DNA of 64,000 bases from Candidatus Wolfebacteria bacterium GW2011_GWE2_44_13 (GTDB lineage: Bacteria; Patescibacteria; Paceibacteria; UBA6257; UBA9933): assembly GCA_001000675.1 (NCBI GenBank), contig LCHW01000001.1:346686-410685 (forward strand). The letters are read 5' to 3'. The position numbers were made by a program, and so were the translations under genes. Positions within the stretch are counted from its first letter, which is position 1. Every line of letters begins with the position of its first letter. This document shows, one piece after another, positions 32,427 to 40,094 of the stretch. The notes below the pieces were generated by a model. It was given only the letters and a program-made list of their open reading frames with translations. It had not been told where the DNA came from and ran no database searches.

Positions 32427-34199
32427 ATGGAACTCATATTTTTTATTGGGGTAATCGTGCTATTATTTCTCGTGGTTAACTTGAGGGGGCGGGTAAGTCG
32501 CCTCGAACAGCTTAGTGAAACGCGTTCCGCAGTACAGTCGCCAGCTCAATCGCAGGCATATCGGGAACAGGTTTCTCAGGTTCAGGTATCTGCTCCGATA
32601 GAGCTTTCATCCCAGTCAACGCCCCAAGAAATGCAACAGTTTAATGTTATGTCTTCAACGACGGAGCCTGATGCTTTGGGTCGTCTAGGTGATTGGCTCA
32701 AAGAGGATTGGCTTTTAAAGCTTGGGGCATTTTTGCTCCTCATTGGATTTGGATGGTTAACAACGTACGCGTTTCTTAACAACTGGATTGGGCCAATGGG
32801 GCGCATTGTTCTTGGTATTATGGCGGGCGTTGTCATTTTGTCCTTCGGATGGTTCCGTATCAAATCGTATCTGCATCAAGGCGGTATCTTTCTTGTACTC
32901 GGATCTACGACGATCTTACTGACAATCTTTGCTGCGCGAGGAATGTATGATTTCTTTACGCCGCTTGCAGCGCTTATCGTTATGTTCTTAAGTACCGCGT
33001 TTGTTGCGCTTGCCAGTGTAAAATATAAGAGTCGTTCACTTGCTCTCTGTAGCTTGATTCTTGCTGGTATTGCACCACTTCTTACTAATTCGCCAACAAC
33101 CGATTATATCGGTCTCTTCGCATATCTGCTTGCCGTTATTCTTGGCGCTATTTGGATTACTGTCCTTACTGGACATCGAGAATTAACATTAGCTTCGCTT
33201 TGCGTTATTGCGTTGTATAGCTTGCCCCATTTGATGATGATGACGCAGTCAGATAAAGGAGTCTTGTTGCTCTTTGCGTATGCGTTTGCCGGCATTTTCT
33301 TTATCACAAACACTATCGGTATTTTAAAATCAAAAGAAACAGCAAAGGGGATTTCTGTTGATCTCGTTACGGCCTTTGGAAATGGGATACTCCTACTTAT
33401 GTGGATTATGGTCGCCGCGCCCGATGTATGGCGGAGCCTCATTATCTCGGCGTGGATGATTGTATTTGCTGTCGGTGCGTTCCTTACCTTTAAGGCAACA
33501 AACAAGCGCGAACCTTTTTATGTGTATGCGGGTGTTGGTATTGCCATGCTTGCTGCGGCGACGTCCGCTGAGTTGCAAGGAGCAACGCTCACGATCGCAT
33601 ATGCGATTGAAAGCGGGCTCGTGGCATTTATCACCTACCTTCTTTTGAAAGATATTCTTGTTGCCGAAAAGATGACGCTGCTCTTGATTGGACCCGTGTT
33701 ACTTTCTCTTGGGAGTATGTCTTCGTATACATGGGCAACGAGCGTGTTTCATAAAGATTTCTTCGTGTTGTTTATCCTTGGATCGGTTTTGTTCGGGCTC
33801 GGATTATTCTTTATGCAGAAATGGAATGCACTTAATAATTCACCCGTTTCGTTGATAACGAGCCTGTTGTTGATTGGCGGATCTGCTTATGCATATATTC
33901 TTATCTGGCTTTCGTTACATGCAGCGTTTACGAATGATGATATTGCCGCAATGATGTCGTTGGTTATCTATACTATCATTGGGTTGATCACTTATTTTGC
34001 GGCTGCGGGAACCGACAATAAGGCGTTGCGTATGTATGGCGGATCGGTGCTGGGACTTGTCGTTGTGCGCCTACTGTTGGTTGATATATGGAATATGGAA
34101 ATCGCGGGTAAAATCGTTACATTTTTCCTCGTTGGTACATTATTAATGACTACTGCATTTCTCGGACGTAAAAAAACAAACACATCGGGGGTCGTTTAA
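32427..34199 (+). CDS. DUF2339-family polytopic membrane protein
   Basis: 590 residues: an N-terminal helix with a glutamine- and serine-rich linker (residues 25-85), then LGDWLKEDWLLKLGAFLLLI, the hallmark that opens DUF2339, and about 14-16 further membrane helices to the end. The soluble linker would be cytoplasmic or periplasmic. The family is common in Patescibacteria and Bacteroidota, with no known function; it is sometimes linked to envelope or polysaccharide genes. The next gene is 15 bases away and probably co-transcribed. Confidence 0.85.
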   Translation: MELIFFIGVIVLLFLVVNLRGRVSRLEQLSETRSAVQSPAQSQAYREQVSQVQVSAPIELSSQSTPQEMQQFNVMSSTTEPDALGRLGDWLKEDWLLKLGAFLLLIGFGWLTTYAFLNNWIGPMGRIVLGIMAGVVILSFGWFRIKSYLHQGGIFLVLGSTTILLTIFAARGMYDFFTPLAALIVMFLSTAFVALASVKYKSRSLALCSLILAGIAPLLTNSPTTDYIGLFAYLLAVILGAIWITVLTGHRELTLASLCVIALYSLPHLMMMTQSDKGVLLLFAYAFAGIFFITNTIGILKSKETAKGISVDLVTAFGNGILLLMWIMVAAPDVWRSLIISAWMIVFAVGAFLTFKATNKREPFYVYAGVGIAMLAAATSAELQGATLTIAYAIESGLVAFITYLLLKDILVAEKMTLLLIGPVLLSLGSMSSYTWATSVFHKDFFVLFILGSVLFGLGLFFMQKWNALNNSPVSLITSLLLIGGSAYAYILIWLSLHAAFTNDDIAAMMSLVIYTIIGLITYFAAAGTDNKALRMYGGSVLGLVVVRLLLVDIWNMEIAGKIVTFFLVGTLLMTTAFLGRKKTNTSGVV

Positions 34200-34214
34200 T
34201 TTTATTTTTATCAT

Positions 34215-35366
34215 ATGAAGCAAATACAAAAGGGAATAATTAGTATCGGCGTAGTATTAGTCGGTGTAGTGGCTATTTCTGCGTATGCACAAGTCTCGAA
34301 TAGTGATATTGTGAATGCGTTTCGGCAGTACAAGGATGTGCAAGCCGTGACGCTTGCCACTCCTGCGGTTGTAGAAGTTTCTTTTGATGGAGAAGTGATT
34401 GAACGACCCGTTTTTGCCGTTTTAGATACGACAACAAACGCCTTTGAACCGTCGTTCTTTAAGCAAGAGGTTATAGCGAAGCCCGTTTCCCTATCTATCA
34501 ACGCTACCCCTACTGTTAACGGTCTTGGGGCCATGACTGACGGGGACGTGCGAACCTATACTAATTTTTTCTTGCCTGAAAGTACGCAAGGCTCGGTTCG
34601 TCTTGTTGTAAACGCCTCTACTCCGATTACGTCATCCGGATTCACTGTACTGCTCGGCGAACATGTTGCACTCCCGACCGTCGTAGAAGTGCGGGCAATG
34701 GTACAAGGTAAAGAGGTTATTGTTGTTGCAAATCAGCGTATGAATGGACAGACACTTCGATTTCCAAAAACCGTTGCAAGCAGTTGGATTATTTCATTTA
34801 CCTATGGACAGCCATTGCGCATAAGCGAATTACAATTTATCCAAGAATCTTCGGCGACCGTAAGCTCCGCACTGTTGCGATTTCTTGCCCAACCAAATCA
34901 TGCATATCGTATTTATTTTGATGCTGATCGACAAGTACAGCTAGTTGTCGGCGAAGCGGGGAATCTTTCCAGTAATAAGGATGTGGTACGAATAACAAAG
35001 ATTGCTTCACAAAAAAATGCATCGTATGTTATCGCTGATATGGATGGCGATACTATCCCTGATGTATTCGATAATTGTGTTCTAATTTCTAATACCGAGC
35101 AGAAGGATGCGAATGGAAATGGACGAGGAGATATGTGTGACGATTTTGATCGAGATGGTGTGCTCAATAGTAAAGATAACTGCCCTGACAATCCCAATCG
35201 CGATCAACTTGATGTTGATGCTGACGGGCTAGGGGATACGTGTGATGCACAAGAAAGTCGCATTACAGAGCAATATGCGTGGCTTCCGTGGGTTGGTATC
35301 GGGTTTGCCGCGCTTGTACTCATTGTACTGTTTGCCGTGACGGCACGATCGATGAAGAGTGAGTAA
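34215..35366 (+). CDS. surface protein with thrombospondin type 3 calcium repeats
   Basis: 383 residues: signal peptide (residues 1-25), a beta-rich extracellular region (25-265) with a possible discoidin-like fold, two thrombospondin type 3 repeats rich in D-x-D-x-D-G (IADMDGDTIPDVFDNC; DDFDRDGVLNSKDNCPDNP; DVDADGLGDTCD) that bind calcium, and a C-terminal membrane helix with a basic tail. It is thus tethered at its C-terminus and faces out. Probably co-transcribed with the DUF2339 gene, suggesting a joint envelope role by position only. Confidence 0.8.
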   Translation: MKQIQKGIISIGVVLVGVVAISAYAQVSNSDIVNAFRQYKDVQAVTLATPAVVEVSFDGEVIERPVFAVLDTTTNAFEPSFFKQEVIAKPVSLSINATPTVNGLGAMTDGDVRTYTNFFLPESTQGSVRLVVNASTPITSSGFTVLLGEHVALPTVVEVRAMVQGKEVIVVANQRMNGQTLRFPKTVASSWIISFTYGQPLRISELQFIQESSATVSSALLRFLAQPNHAYRIYFDADRQVQLVVGEAGNLSSNKDVVRITKIASQKNASYVIADMDGDTIPDVFDNCVLISNTEQKDANGNGRGDMCDDFDRDGVLNSKDNCPDNPNRDQLDVDADGLGDTCDAQESRITEQYAWLPWVGIGFAALVLIVLFAVTARSMKSE

Positions 35367-35378
35367 TCGTATAAATAT

Positions 35379-35406
35379 CAAAAAGACGCCATACGGCGTC
35401 TTTTTG
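35379..35406. terminator. bidirectional intrinsic terminator
   Basis: CAAAAAGACGCC pairs with GGCGTCTTTTTG around ATAC; it serves the gene ending at 35366 and the minus-strand tRNA pair. Confidence 0.88.
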
Positions 35407-35412
35407 AACTAG

Positions 35413-35493
35413 TGCCCAGAGCCGGACTCGAACCGGCAAGCCTTGCGGCAAGACATTTTAAGTGTCTCGTGTATACCATTCCACCATCCGGGC
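35413..35493 (-). tRNA. tRNA-Leu (anticodon TAA)
   Basis: On the minus strand the acceptor GCCCGGA pairs with TCTGGGC (one G-T), the anticodon loop is CTTAAAA, the variable arm is long (class II), the T arm has GGTTCGAGTCC and the discriminator is A. CCA is not encoded. Confidence 0.93.
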
Positions 35494-35514
35494 AGTATGA
35501 ACTTTCATTGTATG

Positions 35515-35586
35515 AGGCTCGGGTGGGAATCGAACCCACGTATAAGAGTTTTGCAGACTCATGCCTTACCACTTGGCCACCGAGCC
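35515..35586 (-). tRNA. tRNA-Cys (anticodon GCA)
   Basis: On the minus strand the acceptor GGCTCGG pairs with CCGAGCC, the anticodon loop CTGCAAA carries GCA, the T arm has GGTTCGATTCC and the discriminator is U, as required for tRNA-Cys identity. It lies 21 bases upstream of tRNA-Leu in transcript order, so the two likely share a transcript. Confidence 0.93.
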
Positions 35587-35629
35587 ATTATATCCATTAA
35601 TACGTTTTGTATCAATGGATACTATCGGC

Positions 35630-35989
35630 TTATTCGTCGCTTTCGTCGAGATTACCCTTACGCGCCTCGTCAAGAAGAATTTTTTCTATGCCCTGCGCCT
35701 TTTCCAATCCAGGATCGTATTCAAAACGAATATAGGGAATACTCCGGAGGGATAATTTTCTAATTAACAACCTTTGCAGATATCCAGCGCTTCGATCGAG
35801 TATCTTGAGTGCTTCCTTATGTTTATCAGAAGGAATAACGCTGAACTTTACATCGGCAAAGTCTGAGTCTTCGGAAAGTTTTACATCAGTGATGGTCACT
35901 AATGCGTTATCAAATTCAAGCTCGCGAACTATGAGCTTGGAAAGTTCCTCCGCTATGATATTACTGAGCCGTTCTTTTCTGTACTTCAT
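35630..35989 (-). CDS. rbfA: ribosome-binding factor A
   Basis: 119 residues. MKYRKERLSNIIAEELSKLI is the canonical N-terminus, followed by VTITDVKLSEDSDFADVKFSV and the helix AGYLQRLLIRKLSLRSIPYIRFEYD of the KH-like RbfA fold. It matures the 30S subunit by binding 16S helix 1. The start at 35989 lies inside the 3' end of infB (29-base overlap), so the two are translationally coupled in the standard infB-rbfA order. Confidence 0.92.
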   Translation of the reverse strand: MKYRKERLSNIIAEELSKLIVRELEFDNALVTITDVKLSEDSDFADVKFSVIPSDKHKEALKILDRSAGYLQRLLIRKLSLRSIPYIRFEYDPGLEKAQGIEKILLDEARKGNLDESDE

Positions 35990-37439
35990 GTGATAATAAA
36001 TCTCCGATTTGTATGTCGACACCTGATTCGAATACCATACCAAATTCCATAGGGAATTCAACTACGGTTACGTCTCGCTTCGATGACTGGAGGTTGGTCA
36101 ACTTTCCTGTGCCGAGTGTTTCTTCTCCGCGCTTTACGGTTAACGTGGTGTTGTTTTTGATTGTTCCATTGATGATCTTTCCACCAATAACTTGCTTCCT
36201 CCCTTTTTGGCTGTAGGTCGCCATAATCTCCGCAACTCCTAACGGGGCTGGCTCTTCGATTGCCTTGATTTCTTCCTCAATCGATTCCATCAATTTGTAG
36301 ATGATGTTTCCGGTAATGATGCGAATCTTTTTGATTTGCGCCATTTGCTCTGCGGATTTACTTATCTTGGCGTTAAAGCCGATGATAATAGCGTCTCCCG
36401 ATTCTGCTGCCTTTACATCGCTGTCGGATATTTCACCAACCGATTCTCCCATGATACGGATATTAACCGTAGTCTGGTTTAGCGATTTTACAATTGCGGC
36501 AAATGCTTCTAATGATCCGCTTACATCTGCCTTTAAGATAAGACGCAATTCTGGATTGCCTGTCTCCTTGATGAGCGATTTCTGCATCTTGGATGGGATA
36601 ATTACCGCTGCGGCATTTTTATCAAACACGGTGAGTTCAACATCTCCACTGGTGAATTCTTCACCAACCTTTGGAAGTTTATCAAAGCCCATGATAACAA
36701 CAGGAGCAGATGGTTCGAGTTTGTCGGCGCGTTTTCCGAGAAAATCTTCTAATAATTTTATCTTTCCACACGCACTATTTGTTACAATATTTTTTCCTGA
36801 TTGTAATGTACCGTTGCGCACGATACCCGTTGCCATGATTCCGCGTTGCTTATCGAGTTTTGCTTCGAGGATGATACCTTCAGCGTTTGCACTTGGATCA
36901 TAGGTAAAATCTTCAAGCTCTGCGGCGAGCAAGAGAAGGTCGAGTAATTCATCGACTCCTGTTCCTGCTTTAGCTGATATTTTTTGCCAGCTGATATTTC
37001 CTCCAGCACCTTCGAGATACACACCGTGCTGCATCAAACTTGCCTTTGTTTTTTCAATGTCTGCATTTGCTTTGTCGATTTTATTGATAGCAACAACAAA
37101 CGGCGTCTTGCTCGAGATTAGTGTTTCAATAGATTCTTTTGTTTGTGGTTGCACGCCATCGTCTGCGGCAACAACAAGAATAGCGAGGTCGGCTACATGT
37201 GCGCCTCGGGTGCGCATATGGGTAAACGCTTCGTGCCCTGGGGTGTCGATGAAGGTCATCTTTTTCCCGCTGTGTACGATTTCATATGCACCAATTGCTT
37301 GTGTGATGCCTCCGGCTTCACGCGCAGCTATCTGCGTCTTCTTGATAGTGTCGAGCAGGGTTGTTTTGCCGTGGTCTACGTGACCCATGACAACAACAAT
37401 CGGGGGGCGAGGGAGGAGTTTGTTTTTTGAATTTGGCAT
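35961..37439 (-). CDS. infB: translation initiation factor IF-2 (short form)
   Basis: 492 residues: the G domain starts almost at once (VVVMGHVDHGKTTLLD is G1, FIDTPGHEAF is G3, AINKID is G4), followed by the beta-barrel and C-terminal domains. The long N-terminal IF2-N region of most bacteria (200-400 residues) is absent, as in many Patescibacteria. It delivers initiator tRNA to the 30S subunit. It is upstream of and overlaps rbfA. Confidence 0.95.
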   Translation of the reverse strand: MPNSKNKLLPRPPIVVVMGHVDHGKTTLLDTIKKTQIAAREAGGITQAIGAYEIVHSGKKMTFIDTPGHEAFTHMRTRGAHVADLAILVVAADDGVQPQTKESIETLISSKTPFVVAINKIDKANADIEKTKASLMQHGVYLEGAGGNISWQKISAKAGTGVDELLDLLLLAAELEDFTYDPSANAEGIILEAKLDKQRGIMATGIVRNGTLQSGKNIVTNSACGKIKLLEDFLGKRADKLEPSAPVVIMGFDKLPKVGEEFTSGDVELTVFDKNAAAVIIPSKMQKSLIKETGNPELRLILKADVSGSLEAFAAIVKSLNQTTVNIRIMGESVGEISDSDVKAAESGDAIIIGFNAKISKSAEQMAQIKKIRIITGNIIYKLMESIEEEIKAIEEPAPLGVAEIMATYSQKGRKQVIGGKIINGTIKNNTTLTVKRGEETLGTGKLTNLQSSKRDVTVVEFPMEFGMVFESGVDIQIGDLLSHEVQKRTAQ

Positions 37440-37579
37440 GGCGGAAAAAGGTTAAATGATGGCTCGAGAATGACGATGGAATCGAGTGCGAAGTGAGTAG
37501 TATGCATAAATGCTTACTTTTTGCACCCATGTTTCCGTACTATACCAAAAAAAGCCACAAAACGCAAGCAGAATCATTG

Positions 37580-37608
37580 TTTACCTTTTGATATAGTTGG
37601 GGTATTGT
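37580..37608 (+). promoter_or_regulatory. -35/-10 promoter for the gene at 37665
   Basis: TTTACC, 17 bases, TATTGT; the leader of about 50 bases ends in GGGAGG. It lies in the 225-base divergent gap between infB and this gene. Confidence 0.55.
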
Positions 37609-37664
37609 AGAGGCAGTATTTTATCGACAACCCATATAAAAGCGCGATTGCGCGGGAGGTTCAC

Positions 37665-38240
37665 ATGTCTAGTCTTAGCAAGGAAAAGAAAGTATTCGGA
37701 ATGGCTGTGTTGCCCACACTTTTTCGGGAGTTGCGTGACGTCAGCCACCAGGAAGCGATACTAGCCTCCATCTTCGATGCGTTGTTTTGGCAGATCCGGC
37801 TCACGTTGCTGGACCCCCATTCGATCCGTCGGATTGGCATCACTCGGTTTCATTCGGACGAGGCCCAGTATCGGGTCATGGAGCGGCCTAACTCGGAGAA
37901 TACTTCGTCGCTCAGATTCGCGACCATTTCCATACAATGGACCAATGTGAACAAAAACAGCTACGAGGGGGTTGACCCGTTGATTTGCGACCGCCTTCCC
38001 GATCGGGGGATGATGCCCCCGGGACCGATGTTTATGGCTAAAGGCTTGGTAATCGAGGGTGATGCGGATTTTGTCAATTTTCTCTACACGAGCTTCTTAA
38101 CATTTCCTAGCGAAGAATATGGAGGTCTTGACCTGCTCGCATTGTTGAAGCAGTTGGCACGCGAGCGGCTCGTTGATCAGCCGCATGCGGGTATTTCTCT
38201 GCAAATCCCCGTTGCCAGATTTTATGACATTACTCCGTAA
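37665..38240 (+). CDS. hypothetical protein, 191 aa (leadered, GC-rich class)
   Basis: ATG preceded by GGGAGG. The protein is soluble and mixed alpha/beta: helices in LRDVSHQEAILASIFDALFW, strands in TSSLRFATISIQWTNVN, a proline- and methionine-rich loop (DRGMMPPGPMFMAKG), and a final helical part (LDLLALLKQLARERL). No family recognised. Base composition is distinctly GC-richer than infB or the peptidase genes after it. Single-gene unit with a terminator. Confidence 0.65.
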   Translation: MSSLSKEKKVFGMAVLPTLFRELRDVSHQEAILASIFDALFWQIRLTLLDPHSIRRIGITRFHSDEAQYRVMERPNSENTSSLRFATISIQWTNVNKNSYEGVDPLICDRLPDRGMMPPGPMFMAKGLVIEGDADFVNFLYTSFLTFPSEEYGGLDLLALLKQLARERLVDQPHAGISLQIPVARFYDITP

Positions 38241-38245
38241 ATAAA

Positions 38246-38270
38246 CGGCGCCCTGCGGGGGCGCCTTTTT
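38246..38270. terminator. intrinsic terminator
   Basis: GGCGCCC pairs with GGGCGCC and is followed by five Ts. It separates convergent genes. Confidence 0.85.
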
Positions 38271-38271
38271 A

Positions 38272-38724
38272 TTAAAAACGTTTGATAAGTACAATCGTGT
38301 TTTTATTATATGCTGGATTGATAGCAGGCTCGAGCGGATGTTCTACAACCCCTGAAAACCCATTACTATTTGTAGAATGAATCATAGTGTTATCTCCAGC
38401 ATAGATGCCGGCATGACCGATGTACACCTTTCTTCCTGGAAATAATTCGTGTCGATAGTGTCCGATTTCTCCTTCGAAAAAGAGAACATCTCCAGGCTGT
38501 GCTTCGGCTAAAGATTTAATTTCCTCGCCCTCAGCTGCTGCTTGCAGGATGGTTGATCGGGGGAGTTCTGTGCCGAAATTATGAAATACGAATTGAATGA
38601 ATGATGAGCAATCGAATGTTACTTGAGTATCGCTTGCGGGTTCTGTATATGCGCCGTATTTGTATGGAGCGCCGAGAAGATTTTTTGCGAAAGTAATGAG
38701 TTGCGTTGTTCTTGTATTTTCCAT
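38272..38724 (-). CDS. NlpC/P60-family cysteine peptidase
   Basis: 150 residues, one NlpC/P60 domain. FDCSSFIQFVF holds the catalytic cysteine, IGHAGIYAGDNTMIHS the catalytic histidine; LAEAQPGDVLFF is the conserved strand before it. No signal peptide is visible, so it may act inside the cell or on amide bonds other than peptidoglycan. It lies seven bases downstream of another papain-fold protein gene (38732), probably in the same transcript. Confidence 0.85.
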   Translation of the reverse strand: MENTRTTQLITFAKNLLGAPYKYGAYTEPASDTQVTFDCSSFIQFVFHNFGTELPRSTILQAAAEGEEIKSLAEAQPGDVLFFEGEIGHYRHELFPGRKVYIGHAGIYAGDNTMIHSTNSNGFSGVVEHPLEPAINPAYNKNTIVLIKRF

Positions 38725-38731
38725 AGTTGTA

Positions 38732-39268
38732 TTATGTAATATTATTTGGACGAATTACGATGAACCGTTTTTTCCATCCGGCAACGAACTTTTTTTGTGG
38801 AACAGTGCGAATGGCATATTTTATTCGTTTTGATTTTGGGTCAACAATGTGGAGGATTATCTCTGTAGGCGTTTTTGTGTATCCATTTACAACCACAAGA
38901 TGCCCTCCGTTTTTTATATTAAAATCTTTATGAATCGAGACAATAACTGGGCCCTTTTTTACATTGTTTAACAATACATCAAAACCTTCTTGTGGATCAT
39001 TTTTTGCATAATCAAATCGTTCACCTATGAACCCATATTCCTTTGCAAGATCGATAAGCCCTTGATGCGTCCAACCAATACCCGCGAGATAGGCATGTAT
39101 TACTACGCCGCGGTCAATTAGCGTTTGGAGCGTGCCTTTGTGAATTCGCTGGGTATAGCTGTTCATAATCATGCACAACGAAGCAATGCCACATGACCTA
39201 CGTTTCCAGAAATATGGTTTAATGTCGTGTGCTTGTGCGATAGGCGTGATTGGGTGATGTACTTCCAT
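38732..39268 (-). CDS. C39-type cysteine peptidase-like protein
   Basis: 178 residues with the layout of bacteriocin-processing C39 peptidases: WKRRSCGIASLCMIMNSY carries the catalytic cysteine near the N-terminus, NGGHLVVVNGY the histidine and HIVDPKSK the aspartate. There is no transporter domain, so it is a stand-alone peptidase. Together with the NlpC/P60 gene downstream it forms a two-peptidase transcript; a role in peptide maturation or wall turnover is inference. Confidence 0.75.
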   Translation of the reverse strand: MEVHHPITPIAQAHDIKPYFWKRRSCGIASLCMIMNSYTQRIHKGTLQTLIDRGVVIHAYLAGIGWTHQGLIDLAKEYGFIGERFDYAKNDPQEGFDVLLNNVKKGPVIVSIHKDFNIKNGGHLVVVNGYTKTPTEIILHIVDPKSKRIKYAIRTVPQKKFVAGWKKRFIVIRPNNIT

Positions 39269-39320
39269 ATAGTTGAATAATAAGAGTGTTTATTGTAAAA
39301 GGCAATTAAAAAAAGAGGGG

Positions 39321-39350
39321 TTTACAAAATAGACCATAATTTGCTACACT
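39321..39350 (+). promoter_or_regulatory. promoter of tRNA-Met
   Basis: TTTACA, 18 bases, TACACT, ending 26 bases before the tRNA. TTGGCTACACTAACAAC, almost the same -10 region, recurs at about 57137. Confidence 0.6.
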
Positions 39351-39376
39351 AACAAAACTGTGTTAACAGTATCTAC

Positions 39377-39448
39377 CGCGGGTTAGAGGAACGGTTACCT
39401 CGTAAGGCTCATAACCTTGAGAACTGGGTTCGACTCCCAGACCCGCAA
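39377..39448 (+). tRNA. tRNA-Met (CAT), probably initiator
   Basis: The acceptor CGCGGGT pairs with ACCCGCA except for the C1-A72 mismatch, the mark of bacterial initiator tRNA. The anticodon loop is CTCATAA, the T arm has GGTTCGACTCC, and the discriminator is A. The usual three G-C pairs at the base of the anticodon stem are not all present (AGG/CCT), which is odd for an initiator. The 3' end is duplicated at 39600-39617. Confidence 0.85.
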
Positions 39449-39617
39449 CATAAAAATAACAGCCACCTGTAAAAGGTGGCTGTTATTTTTATGTTATGTC
39501 GGTGGGGAGAAGAAGGGTATTCTAAAAATATGAACTGCTTCATGTTTTTAGAAACCCCGGCGATGGGGGCGAAGCTTGTGCGAAGCGACGGAGGAAGAGG
39601 ACTCCCAGACCCGCAAC
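39432..39617 (+). mobile_element. tRNA-Met-linked element ending in a copy of the tRNA 3' end
   Basis: GACTCCCAGACCCGCAAC at 39432-39449 (tRNA 3' end) recurs perfectly at 39600-39617. Between lie the post-tRNA hairpin, a purine-rich GGGGAGAAGAAGGGTATTC, a palindrome with loop CTG (TCTAAAAATATGAA / TTCATGTTTTTAGA), then GGCGATGGGGG, CGAAGCTTGT and GGAGGAAGAGG touching the second copy. This is the same order of parts and the same right-end motifs as at 1849-2067, next to a different tRNA. Confidence 0.65.
39450..39492 (+). terminator. long hairpin directly after tRNA-Met
   Basis: ATAAAAATAACAGCCACC pairs with GGTGGCTGTTATTTTTAT, a near-perfect stem of 18 bp with a T-rich right arm. Confidence 0.8.
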
Positions 39618-39624
39618 CACGTAA

Positions 39625-39664
39625 AAACGAAAAAGCACCCCGCTAGAGCGGGGTGCTTTTTCGT
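39625..39664 (+). terminator. intrinsic terminator
   Basis: AACGAAAAAGCACCCCGC pairs with GCGGGGTGCTTTTTCGTT. There is no gene directly in front of it; it follows the second copy of the tRNA-Met 3' end. Confidence 0.85.
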
Positions 39665-39697
39665 TCACGCGACGAGCTGTAAAAAAAGCTATTTATT

Positions 39698-39862
39698 GTT
39701 CTTTTTTAAAAAAGAACCAAAAATCACGAACCAGAAATATTTCGGGGTCGCCTCCAAAACGGCTGAAGCTCGGAACTCGCACGCTAGGGTAAGCGCGCTC
39801 AAACACCGAGCTTCTTCCGATATTTTTCCGGCGCCCTTTATCCGAAATATTCCCATGTTCGT
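39698..39862. mobile_element. inverted-repeat intergenic element, copy 2
   Basis: A palindrome GTTC-TTTTTT-AAAAAA-GAAC (39698-39717), a short A-rich spacer, then 39726-39862, nearly identical to the element at 19614-19751 with the same ends and the same internal AGCTCGG/CCGAGCT pairing. There is no open frame. It sits between the tRNA-Met-linked element and a REP-like palindrome, forming a gene-free stretch of about 500 bases filled with repeats. Confidence 0.7.
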
Positions 39863-39875
39863 TGAAATTAATAGT

Positions 39876-39910
39876 TGGATTCTGGATACCGGCTTTCGCC
39901 GGTATGACGA
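39876..39910. repeat. REP-like palindrome, related to the 8131 repeat
   Basis: TGGATACCGGC-TTTC-GCCGGTATGACGA forms a compact hairpin, of the widespread type that reads TCATACCGGCGAAAGCCGG on the other strand. Confidence 0.6.
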
Positions 39911-39971
39911 ATAGCGCAGTATTGATTCGAGAGCCTTTCCATGATTTAATGATATGTATTCAAATTGAATT

Positions 39972-40043
39972 GCCTCTGTAGTTCAAGGGTTAGAACGGAG
40001 CACTCATAACGCTCAGACAATGGTTCGACTCCATTCAGAGGCA
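39972..40043 (+). tRNA. tRNA with CAT anticodon (elongator Met or Ile2)
   Basis: The acceptor GCCTCTG pairs perfectly with CAGAGGC, the anticodon loop is CTCATAA, the T arm has GGTTCGACTCC, the discriminator is A, and CCA is not encoded. Normal G1-C72 pairing excludes an initiator. Whether C34 is changed to lysidine (Ile) cannot be decided without identity-element comparison. Confidence 0.88.
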
Positions 40044-40046
40044 CAT

Positions 40047-40080
40047 AGAAAAAGCGGCGACCTTCAGGTCGCCGCTTTTC
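40047..40080. terminator. intrinsic terminator
   Basis: GAAAAAGCGGCGACC pairs with GGTCGCCGCTTTTC around TTCA. It serves the tRNA and the convergent gene at 40095. Confidence 0.88.
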
Positions 40081-40094
40081 GTGACGGTCACGAA

